A stretch of 64,000 nt of DNA, from NCBI GenBank assembly GCA_000149265.1, contig CH003442.1, positions 86,728-150,727 on the forward strand. The letters are read 5' to 3'. A program made the position numbers and the translations under genes. Below, in pieces: positions 42,101-54,100 of the stretch. The number at the start of each line of letters is the position of its first letter. The stretch's first letter is position 1. This DNA comes from Ciona savignyi. Lineage: Eukaryota > Chordata > Ascidiacea > Phlebobranchia > Cionidae. The notes below the pieces were generated by a model. The model ran no database searches. It saw only the letters and a list, made by a program, of their open reading frames with translations, and was not told the origin of the DNA.

Positions 42101-45100
42101 ATTAGTTTGGTAGGTCAGTATGTCGCCTTTCAGCTAACCTAAAGGATTGTAGATTCGAAACTGGTCGTTGGCTAGTCGGTTGTGTCCTTGAGCAAGGCAC
42201 TTAACATTTTAATTATACACAACACTGCAATAGCTCTTGTAACCCGATGGTAGGTATCCTAATTGTTGGAAATGTGGAGTAATTACCGCACACTTTTTTT
42301 CGAGGCTTAGTGTAATAATTTTGATTTAAACATTAAATGTAACTTTTTTCTCGTTATAACGTGTATTTGATGTGTTTTAACTACTGTAGTTTTGACGTTT
42401 TATCCTGCCTTTATTTTTTAAATAACTGTGCTATTAGTCTTTAATATAATAATAAAGCAAAAAAATCTAAATTAAACTTACCTTTGCACAGCCTTACACT
42501 GTTACACATGTACACCAAATTAACTAAAATTAAGCGATTAAATGTTTACCTTAATGTTAATATTTGCAGAACCGAATTCAACAGAAGAATAATTTTCATT
42601 AATGTTTACTCTGGTAAGGATCTTTTCTACTTGCTCCTGTAGCAACAGCTTGTTTTCAACCAGACTGGTAAATGAAAAGTGTAAATTAGGATAGGATATT
42701 CATGTTTATTCCTATGGATGGAGAACGTAACCAAAGCTAAATGCAGTGTGTATGATTGAGATGTTTCTTTAATTTGGTAAAACCCATTTTTTACTGGGTA
42801 TAGTTAATGTTTTGCACATGTTCAACTCTTGCACAATAAGTGAATTTAATTAGGTTACAGCGAAAAAGCTTGGTGGGTGAGGTCAGTGAGTTTCCCTTTA
42901 ACCAAATGGTTGTTGGATTGAATCCAGTTACTCGCTAGTTGTTTGTGCACTTAGACACTTAGGGGACATCGTCAAACCCAGCGGATTATTAGGTTTTACA
43001 ATTAAAGGGACATGAATCATACACAATACACTGCAAGAGCTCCGGTAACACAACTGTGGGCATAAGGTGATGTGACGATTGCCCAAGTGTTATTGTCCTT
43101 TGGTTTTCTTAATCACAGGGATAATATTGAACTATAGTTAAACTTAGTAAATTGCTTAAACACACAATAATTCTAAGGTAAACACGACAGTTAGCGTAAA
43201 GTAATTAAAAAATTGCCTGCAAGACATCACTCCCTTATCTATTCCCGGTGATAAGTTTCCCTCGCTTTTCAATTAATGGAAACATAAAACATGAATGCCC
43301 TTAACCCAGGCAAGGGCAACATACAGCCCATAGAGGGATTTTGACCGGCCCGCAGACTTTATCTAACCATACCCTGTAATTCAGATATTGAATACTATTC
43401 ATGTAACAATCCAGCCCACCAAGAACTTCATTTTCCTACATCTGGCAGGCCTTAACCCATAATTAGTACTTTAAGAATGGAAAGGTGGTATAACGGTGTC
43501 AAATTTATCTTTAATTTACCTAGGGCTTTGCTCTTCGCTGCTCCATTGCTGCATTATACTACTCACTGTGGGTATCAAGCTTTTAACTGATTCCACATTT
43601 ATCTATAGAAAGAAAAAATAAAGAATGTTAATAGAAGGTTTATGTATGATCTCCGAAAGTAGGAAAATATAAAGGCATGAAGTAGAAACACGCAGTAGAA
43701 ATATCTATAAAAAAATTGGAACTGGAAAAAATATTGATTTCCATGAAGGGAGTACCTATAACTATCATTCTTGTTAGGATAGTCGGATACATTCATGTTT
43801 ATCTCCATGAATAGGAAAACTAAGGTGGGTTCACACATAGGCAATCGTCAGATCACCTCGAGCCCACCGTCGGGTTACCAGAGCTATTGCAGTAAGTTGT
43901 GTATGATACACGTTTCTTAAATTTAGTAGAACTCATTAACCTGCTGGGTTCAGGCAATGTCCGTAAAATTCTATCTGACTGGCCAGTTCAACCTATTGAA
44001 CAACTAGGCTTGAGCAGCACACACTGCATGCCTTAATCAATGAGACAAACAAATGTGTGGTTTCGATCTTCCAACCTTTAGGAGGAGGATATTCATCTTT
44101 ATCCCCGTGAATGGGAAAACCAAGGGGGTTAACACACAGGCAATCGTCAGATCATCTCGCGCCCATCGTCGGGTTACCGGAGCTATTGCAGTGTGTTGTA
44201 TATGATAGACACGTTCCTTCAATTTGGTAGAACCCATTAATCCGCTGGGTTCAGGCAATGTCCGTAAAGTGCCTTGCCCAATGACACAACCGACTAGCTA
44301 GCGACCACCTTTCAGCTACCGGCTGAATGCATTTTAAATTAGATAACTGACCAGCCTATAAAACACTGTAACATTCACTTGTATATTCTTTTAAGTTAAT
44401 TACTCACTTTCCCTAAAATCAACGTGCAAGCAATTTACCTGGGCAAACCGCATGTATATAAGTGCGTTATGTAAAATACAGCTACGACATTACAATCTGC
44501 TATAAATGTTACAAGTATTGAATAATTGTTACAAGCATTGAATAATAAGTCACACCTGAACAGCATTCGAGCTTGAGCTTACAACCTGAAGTACTTTTAA
44601 AGCGGAAAGACTTTCATTGTAAGTAAGCTGGGAGGAGGTAAGCACTTCCATCGTTCGACTGACTTCCTCCACATTGTCAGTCGATATGGTTTGATTTTGT
44701 ACCTCACTAAGCAAGTGTGAGATGGATAATCCACAATCAACTATCTTGAAAGTTGAAACATCAAATTTCTGGCCAGAGCAATAGATGGTTGCCTTTTCCC
44801 TTCCTAGTAAAATATTGTTTTATAGAATAGGACATGTTTAACTCCTGAATGGAAAAACACAATTAGGCTTATTGACAGGGTAATCATCAGATCACCTCAC
44901 GCCCACTGTTGGGTTACCAGAGTTATTGTAGTGTATTATGTGTGATTCAGGCGTTTCTTACTGTGGTAAAACACATCAATCCACTAGGTTAAGGCAATGT
45001 CCGGTCGGTACCTCTAAATACTACAGGACCGCTTGGAGCGCATGGATCGCTTAAATCGCTTGGAGCGCTTGGATCGCTTACTATACTTCGTAATTACAAA

Positions 45101-48100
45101 AGCCGTGATAATAATGTTAGGGTTGGGGTTAAAGTTAGTTCTGGGGTTAAGATTAGTGTTTGGGACAGGGTTAGAATTACTTTCCATAGCAATCTAAGTG
45201 ATCCAAGCGATCCAAGCGCTCCAAGCGGTCCTGTAGTATTTGGAGGCACCCATGTCCGGTAAGTGTCTTAAGACAAAAACTGCAACCCTTCGGCTGAAAG
45301 GCGCCGCACTATCCCACCACAATAATCGGACGGACATAATTAACCATGCATGCACGCTGTAGAGTTACAGTAGTGGTAATTGATTTCTGTTGAATTAAGA
45401 TTAATGTACCACTGTATATTCAATACGCAGTAGCTAACACGGAAAGTTCGACATGGAGAGGATATTGCATTTCTGTTAATCTTCCCTTACTGTTAAAGGA
45501 TTTGCGTGTGGTTTAGTTTTTTATGGTAACATCCGGGAAAGTGGTTAAAGATCGGTATGTAATGCCTTTCATTTTTTTTTCGTTTTGTTCGTATTGAAAT
45601 CTCTCAATTTATGCAGACTTTCAGACGTTTCAGTGACCAGTTACCCACGCCAAAAAGGCGGGAAAACGGACATCGTGCAAAAACAAAAAACGCTCTTTTG
45701 ACAAAAAAATTGTTGGATGTATCATAGAGATACTAATATATACTAGAGTGGCCTTTGTTAAATAATTGCTGCATTGTTGTAAACAGGGTTGCCAGACGCA
45801 AAGTACCCTTTACGGCCAAACTGTTTTTGCTTTACGGCCAAAATTCGGCCAATTTGTATCAAGTGCAAAATAAACTATTTAATTTAGCCAATTGGGCTAT
45901 TTATCTCTTTATTTGTTGAAAAATTGTATAATTTTAATTCTCCCCAGATTTGTCAAACCCGTTCAAATACTATACAGGAATTCCTATCGTTATTATTTTA
46001 TTTTAAAACGTCAAAATCAGCTTTGTGATTTGGGAAAGAGACAGTTGATATTAATTTATTTCTATATACTGTCTCTCTTTTTTCCTTTATTTCTACTGTA
46101 GCGTAAAAATAATATGACGCTTCGGCCAAAAACTTGACAATATGCTTATACGGCCAAATTCGGCCAGATTTTTCCGCACGGCCAAACTATTTTTTTTGCG
46201 TCCGGGACGATTTTGGTACGGCCAAATTTCTGAAATTTGGCCGTGAAAAAGGCCAAATGGCAACCCTGGTTGTAAAATGAATTCATTTGCGGTGCAATGG
46301 CTGTATTGCCATACAAATAATGGTTTTATTTTTTTTATAATTGGTATTTAACTAAACGTACTTTTGAGCTGAGTTTTAAGAAAAAATAAATATTATTTAC
46401 TACCAAACTTTATTTCCTATATATTTAAGAAGCAATATTTATTAAACTTTGGCATTTTAATGCATCATATTTATTAAATAAAATTGCATGCGCAACACTG
46501 GACCAGACGACATTCAAGTCAGGGTTGCCATTTGGCCTTTTTTTTTAATTGGACAAACCAAAATCGTCCTGGACGCAAAAAAAATAGTTTGGCCGTGCGG
46601 AAAAATCTGGCCGAATTTGGCCGTATAAGAATATTGTCAAGTTTTTGGCCGAAGCGTCATATTATTTTTACGCTCAATAGAAAAAAAGGAAAACAGAGAG
46701 ACAGTATACGGAAATAAATTAATATCAACTGTCTCATTCACAAATCACAAAGCTGATTATGACGTTTTAAAAAAAAATAATAACGATAGAAATTCCTGAA
46801 AAGTATTTGAATGGGTTCGACAAATCTGGAGGGAATTAAAATTATACAATTTTTCAACAAATAAATAGATAAATAGCCCAATTGGCTAAATTAAATAGTT
46901 TATTTTGCACTTGATACAAATTGGCCGAATTTTGGCCGTAAAGCAAAAGCAGTTTGGCCGTAAAGCGTACTTTGCGTCTGGCAACCCTGATTCAAGTCGT
47001 CAACCATTTCTTCGTGCGAAAAAGTCCACAGAAACGTTTAAAGTTGTAGCGGTAGCCTACTTTTATACCTACGTACCACGGGGTTAGACACTCTCTTTGA
47101 AATATACACCGGATATATATATCCAATGTACTGTATTTGACGCAAACGGCACTTTACGTTGCCACGTTACATTATATAACTGTACCAACAGTAGCGCGTC
47201 GGACCGTCAGCAGGATCGAAACCTGCCGATGCTAATTGCGTGTAAGTGGATATGGTTATTTCTTGTTCTGCTTGGGGCTGTATGACAAAAAGTTTTTTCG
47301 GTAACAATATCCTAATATTCATCAATCTGGACTTTCCCGAAAGGAGTTATTTCGAGCCTTGTTACAGACTACGTTATTCGCGTGTAAAGAAATATTGGCT
47401 CCAAAAATTCTACAAAATAATATTTTATTTAAACTTTCTAACATTTTTTCCTTAATTGGACAAATATTTTTAGACGAAAATGGATTACTGGATCCTGTAG
47501 AATGATGGATTTCACAAAATTCAAGGTACAAATGTGATACCTCGACTAACCCGATGGCGGGCGCGTTATCTGACGATGCGTTTTCCCATTCAGGTGGGTA
47601 AAAATAAATACCGGTATCCTTTCGTATAACAACTTACCATTAGGGCATGTTTGAACTGAAGAAGCAAAAAACAACGTAGGAGTTGCTGGGAAGTTAAATA
47701 TAGATCCGTTGACCTTCAGCTCAAATGCGGAACAAGACTCTGACAAAAATAACTGAAGATTACCAATTTTTAACTTTTCAAACCGTTTACCAGATTTATA
47801 TTAACCAACTGGCATTTAAGGTAAGTATTAAAATGATTTGGATTAATTAAACTTTCTTGTTAATTTACTTTCATCGGGAGTATGACTAATAAAGCGTCAT
47901 TTCCACAGATATTTAATTACAGGGTAAACCACCAAGAAAAAAGTTGTACGTACAATCCGAAATCAGCCTATATATTAACCTAGTACACAAGACACTAATC
48001 ACCATACAAATATACAGTAATCAACAAAATATGGGTGTTTGTATAAACCAAGAAATATTAATAAAATCGATAACTTACGAATGCAGGAGCCAAAATGACA

Positions 48101-51100
48101 CAATATTTCGGTACAATTTACACCATCTCCAGTAAATCCAGTATTGCAAGAACATGTAAAACTTCCAATATTGTTGGTACAAGTAGCATTTGCATGGCAG
48201 TTGTGAGTACCTAATGTACATTCATTATTATCTGTGCAGTTTTTACCATCACCAGTAAATCCAGTATTGCAAGAACATGTGTAACTTCCATGAGTGTTAA
48301 TACATGTAGCATTTGCATGGCAGTTGTGATTGCTTGATGTGCATTCATTAATATCTGCACAGTTTACACCATCACCAGTAAATCCAGTATTGCAAGAACA
48401 TGTATAACTTCCAAGAATGTTACTACATATAGCATTTGCATGGCAGTTATGAGTATCTGCTATGCATTCATTAATATCTGCACAGTTTACACCATCACCA
48501 GTAAATCCAGTATTGCAAGAACATGTATAACTTCCAAGAATGTTACTACATATAGCATTTGCATGGCAGTTGTGAGTACTTGATGTGCATTCATTAATAT
48601 CTGCACAGTTTACACCATCGCCAGTAAATCCAGTATTGCAAGAACATGTAAAACTTCCAGGAGTGTTAGTGCATGTAGCATTTGCATGGCAGTTGTGAGT
48701 ACCTAATGTACATTCATTAATATCTGCACAGTTTACACCATCACCAGTAAATCCAGTATTGCAAGAACATGTAAAATTTCCAATAGTGTTAGTGCATGTA
48801 GCATTTGCATGGCAGTTGTGAGTACTTGATGTGCATTCATTAATATCTGCACAGTTTACACTACCACTAAATCCAGTATTACAAGAACATGTAAAACTTC
48901 CAATATTGTTGGTACATCTAGCATTTCCATGGCAGTTGTGATTGCTTGATGTGCATTCATTAATATCTGTGCAGTTTACACCATCACCAGAAAATCCAGT
49001 ATTACAAGAACATGTATAACTTCCAAGAATGTTACTACATATAGCATTTGCATGGCAGTTGTGAGTATCTGCTATGCATTCATTAATATCTGCACAGTTT
49101 ACACCATCACCAGTAAATCCAGTATTGCAAAAACATGTAAAACTTCCAGGAGTGTTAGTGCAAATAGCATTTGCACTGCAGTTGTGATTGCTTGATGTGC
49201 ATTCATCAATATCTGTACAGTTTACACCATCACCAGTAAATCCAGTATTGCAAGAACATGTAAAACTTCCAATAGTGTTAGTGCATGTAGCATTTGCATG
49301 GCAGTTGTGATTGCTTAATGAGCATTCATCAATACCTGTGCAGTTTACACCATTTCCAGTTAATCCAGTATTGCAAGAACATGTAAAACTTCCAATAGTG
49401 TTAGTGCATGTAGCATTTGCATGGCAGTCGTGATTGCTTGATGTGCATTCATTAATATCTGCACAGTTTACACCATCACCAGTAAATCCAGTATTGCAAG
49501 AACATGTAAAACTTCCAATAGTGTTAATGCATGTAGCATTTGCATGGCAGTTGTGATTGCTTAATGAGCATTCATCAATACCTGTGCAGTTTACACCATT
49601 TCCAGTTAATCCAGTATTGCAAGAACATGTAAAACTTCCAATAGTGTTAGTGCATGTAGCATTTGCATGGCAGTTGTGATTGCTTGATGTGCATTCATTA
49701 ATATCTGCACAGTTTACACCATCACCAGTAAATCTAGCATAGCAAGAACATGTAAAACTTCCAGGAGTGTTAGTGCAAATAGCATTTGCACTGCAGTTAT
49801 GATTGCTTAATGTACATTCATTAATATCTGCACAGTTTACACCATCACCAGTAAATCCAGTATTGCAAGAACATGTAAAATTTCCAATAGTGTTAGTGCA
49901 TGTAGCACTTGGATGGCAGTTGTGAGTACTTGATGTGCATTCATTAATATCTGCACAGTTTACACCATCGCCAGTAAATCCAGTATTGCAAGAACATGTG
50001 TAACTTCCAATAATGTTGGCACAAGTAGCATTTGCATGGCAGTTGTGATTGTTTGATGTGCATTCATTAATATCTGTGCAGTTTTCGCCATCACCAGAAA
50101 ATCCAGTATTGCAAGAACATGTATAACTTCCAAGAATGTTACTACATATAGCATTTGCATGGCAGTTGTGAGTATCTGCTATGCATTCATTAATATCTGC
50201 ACAGTTTACACCATTACCAGTAAATCCAGTATTGCAAGAACATGTAAAACTTCCAGGAGTGTTAGTGCAAGTAGCATTTGCATGGCAGTTGTGATTGCTT
50301 GATGTGCATTCATTAATATCTGCACAGTTTACACCATCACCAGTAAATCCAGTATTGCAAGAACAGGTAAAATTTCCAATAGTGTTAGTGCAAATAGCAT
50401 TTGCATGGCAGTTGTGATTGCTTGATGTGCATTCATTAATATCTGCACAGTTTACACCATCACCAGTAAATCCAGTATTGCAAGAACATGTGTAACTTCC
50501 AATATTGTTGGTACATCTAGCATTTCCATGGCAGTTGTGATTGCTTGATGTGCATTCATTAATATCTGTGCAGTTTTCACCATCACCAGTAAATCCAGTA
50601 TTACAAGAACATGTCAAACTTCCAATAGTGTTGGTACAAGTAGCATTTGCATGGCAGTTATGAGTATCTGCTATGCATTCATTAATATCTGCACAGTTTA
50701 CACCATCACCAGTAAATCCAGTATTGCAAGAACATGTAAAACCTGCAATAGTGTTAGTGCAATAAGCATTTGCATGGCAGTTATGAGTTCCTGTTGAGCA
50801 TTCATTAATATCTGCACAGTTTACACCATCACCAGTAAATCCAGTATTGCAAGAACATGTAAAACTTCCAATAGTGTTAGTGCATGTAGCATTTGCATGG
50901 CAGTTATGAGTTCCTGTTGAGCATTCATTAATATCTGCACAGTTTACACCATCACCAGTAAATCCAGTATTGCAAGAACATGTAAAACTTCCAATAGTGT
51001 TAGTGCATGTAGCATTTGCATGGCAGTTGTGATTGCTTGATGTGCATTCATTAATATCTGCACAGTTTACACCATCACCAGTAAATCCAGTATTGCAAGA

Positions 51101-54100
51101 ACATGTAAAACTTCCAATAGTGTTAGTGCATGTAGCATTTGCATGGCAGTTGTGATTGCTTAATGAGCATTCATCAATACCTGTGCAGTTTACACCATTT
51201 CCAGTTAATCCAGTATTGCAAGAACATGTAAAACTTCCAATAGTGTTAGTGCATGTAGCATTTTCATGGCAGTTGTGATTGCTTAATGTGCATTCATTAA
51301 TATCTGCACAGTTTACACCATCACCAGTAAATCCAGTATTGCAAGAACATGTAAAACTTCCAGGAGTGTTAGTGCAATAAGCATTTGCATGGCAGTTATG
51401 AGTTCCTGTTGAGCATTCATTAATATCTGCACAGTTTACACCATCACCAGTAAATCCAGTATTGCAAGAACATGTAAAACTTCCAATAGTGTTAGTGCAT
51501 GTAGCATTTGAATGGCAGTTGTTATTACTTGATGTGCATTCATTAATATCTGAGCAGTTTACACCATCACCAGTAAATCCAGTATTGCAAGAACATGTGT
51601 AACTTCCAATGGTGTTAGTGCATGTAGCATTTGCATGGCAGTTGTGATTGCTTGATGTGCATTCATTAATATTTGCACAGTTTACACCATTACCAGTAAA
51701 TCCAGTATTGCAAGAACATGTAAAACTTCCAATAGTGTTAGTGCATGTAGCATTTGAATGGCAGTTGTGATTGCTTGATGTGCATTCATTAATATCTGTG
51801 CAGTTTACACCATCACCAGTAAATCCAGTATTGCATGAACATGTAAAACTTCCAATAGTGTTAGTGCATGTAGCATTTGAATGGCAGTTGTGATTACTTG
51901 ATGTGCATTCATTAATATCTGTGCAGTTTACACCATCACCAGTAAATCTAGCATAGCAAGAACATGTAAAACTTCCAATAGTGTTAGTGCATGTAGCATT
52001 TGCATGGCAGTTATGAGTATCTGCTATGCATTCATTAATATCTGCACAGTTTACACCATCACCAGTAAATCCAGTATTGCAAGAACATGTATAACTTCCA
52101 ATAGTGTTGCTGCATTTAGCATTTGCATGGCAGTTGTGATTGTTTGATGTGCATTCATTAATATCTGCACAGTTTACACCATCACCAGTAAATCCAGCAT
52201 TGCATGTATTTGATACATTAGCCGTTGTTTCATCAACTGTTACACCAACTGCTGTTGATATACTCGTGGTTGTGGTATCTGCCATAGTGTTTGCATCTGT
52301 TGTGGATTCGAATCCTGCGTTACTCGTAACGGTTAACCCAGGGACTAGTGTACTTGCAGTTGATGCAATAGCGTGGGTCGTTGCAGTTGTGTAGGTTTCT
52401 GGTTCGGTATTGGTTGTACCATCTATGGATTTTAATTCAATGCATAAATATACCATTTATGGGTGTTGTACTTGTGCCTGTTTAATCTGCTGTGTAGTGC
52501 CCAGAGGATTAATCGGTACTACCAAATTAAAGTATTTCAAATATACAACACGCTGCAATAGCTCCGGTAACCTGACGGTGGGCGCGAGGTAATCTGATGA
52601 TTGCCCATGTGTTAACCCCCTTGGTTTTTTTTTATTCACGGGGGTAAACATGAATATCCTATCGACATATCCTAGTAGGCCTACAGAAATTCATATTAAT
52701 TAAAAACGGTAATAAAGTTTATATATTTTTTTAACGGAAACAGTTTTGATTCCATGACGTACTCGCCACTAAGGTTAATTGTTTTAATGTATATGGAATG
52801 GTATCTGAAACGGTTGTGTTAACCACTCGGCCATAGGAACATTTTAAAAGCAGTATAAACGTTGTGTGCCTGCCCATGCAAAAGTATTCATACCAGACGA
52901 CGGATGCAAGTTATTTGCTTAGTGTTCACGGACTGTGACCGAACTGCCTTTTTTACTTACAGAGACTTCTTTAAACAGTCCGACAGATTAGTCTGGTTGG
53001 TGAGTGAGTCACCTTTCCGAAACTGGTCGCTGGCTAGTCGGTTGTCTTTTGCGAGGCACTTAACGGACATTGCTAGAACGCAGCGGATTTATGGGTTCTA
53101 CTAATTTGAAGGAATGTGTGAATGATACACAAAACACTGAAATAGCTCCGGTAACCCGACGATGGGCGCGAGGTGATCTGACGATTGCCCGTGTGTTAAC
53201 CCCTTGGTTTTCCTATTCACGGGAATAAACATGAATATTCTAGGGAAAAACTAAAAGGAGGGAAAGCGGGAAGGAGGGAAACTGCACAATATAATATATA
53301 TTAGGGCATTAGAGTGAGTTTTATACATGGGGTTTGGGTGAGTTTTGGGGGTGGGATTAATGTTAAGGACAGGGTAAAAACTAATTTTCATAGTTTTAGT
53401 GAGCAGTTTTCCTCCTTTTAGTATTGCCTAATGTTCTATCCTAAAACCAATCAAAACTAAAGAGTGTAAATCACGTGTTTAACCACCATTATTTGTAAAA
53501 CACATATTGTATGCCATATATTCATGCTACAGGGTTCCTAACCACATTTTGTATTTTATACACTGGGTATCTAGTTTTTGTTTCTGCAAGCATAAACGCA
53601 TGGGTCCCATAGTTATCAAACAAAACTTCTTCTCCATGGTAGTAAAAAAAAAANNNNNNNNNNNNNNNNNNNNNNNNNNNNNNNNNNNNNNNNNNNNNNN
53701 NNNNNNNNNNNNNNNNNNNNNNNNNNNNNNNNNNNNNNNNNNNNNNNNNNNNNNNNNNNNNNNNNNTTTTTTAGAATATTTTCCTAGATATTTGTTTTCT
53801 AATTGTTAAATTAGTAGGTAATGCACCTACATTCCACCAAATCTAAATCAGATTGAAGCAGCCGTTCAAGCGCCATGCCCAAAAAAAGCTAGTTCTTTTA
53901 GAAAAAATACCGTTTTGGTGTTTAACGCCCCCGGGAATTCCCCTGGATTTATCACCCAAAATTTTGGTTTCTGCACATCTAGACCATGTTGTCTAACAAA
54001 TGTTAAATTTTTATTTCGATTCCAATATGCCTTTTGGTAGATGTCGGGGCGACATGGCATGCTTGTCAAAATCATCATTTGAGAAAAAAAATCTTATTTT

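Noticed and set aside
46484-47087. Open frames crossing 46484-46717 and 46905-47087
   Set aside because: They lie in the second hAT MITE and its flank, inside a GPCR intron.
49960-50160. Alternative reverse frame inside the EGF exon
   Set aside because: Out-of-frame shadow of the EGF repeats.
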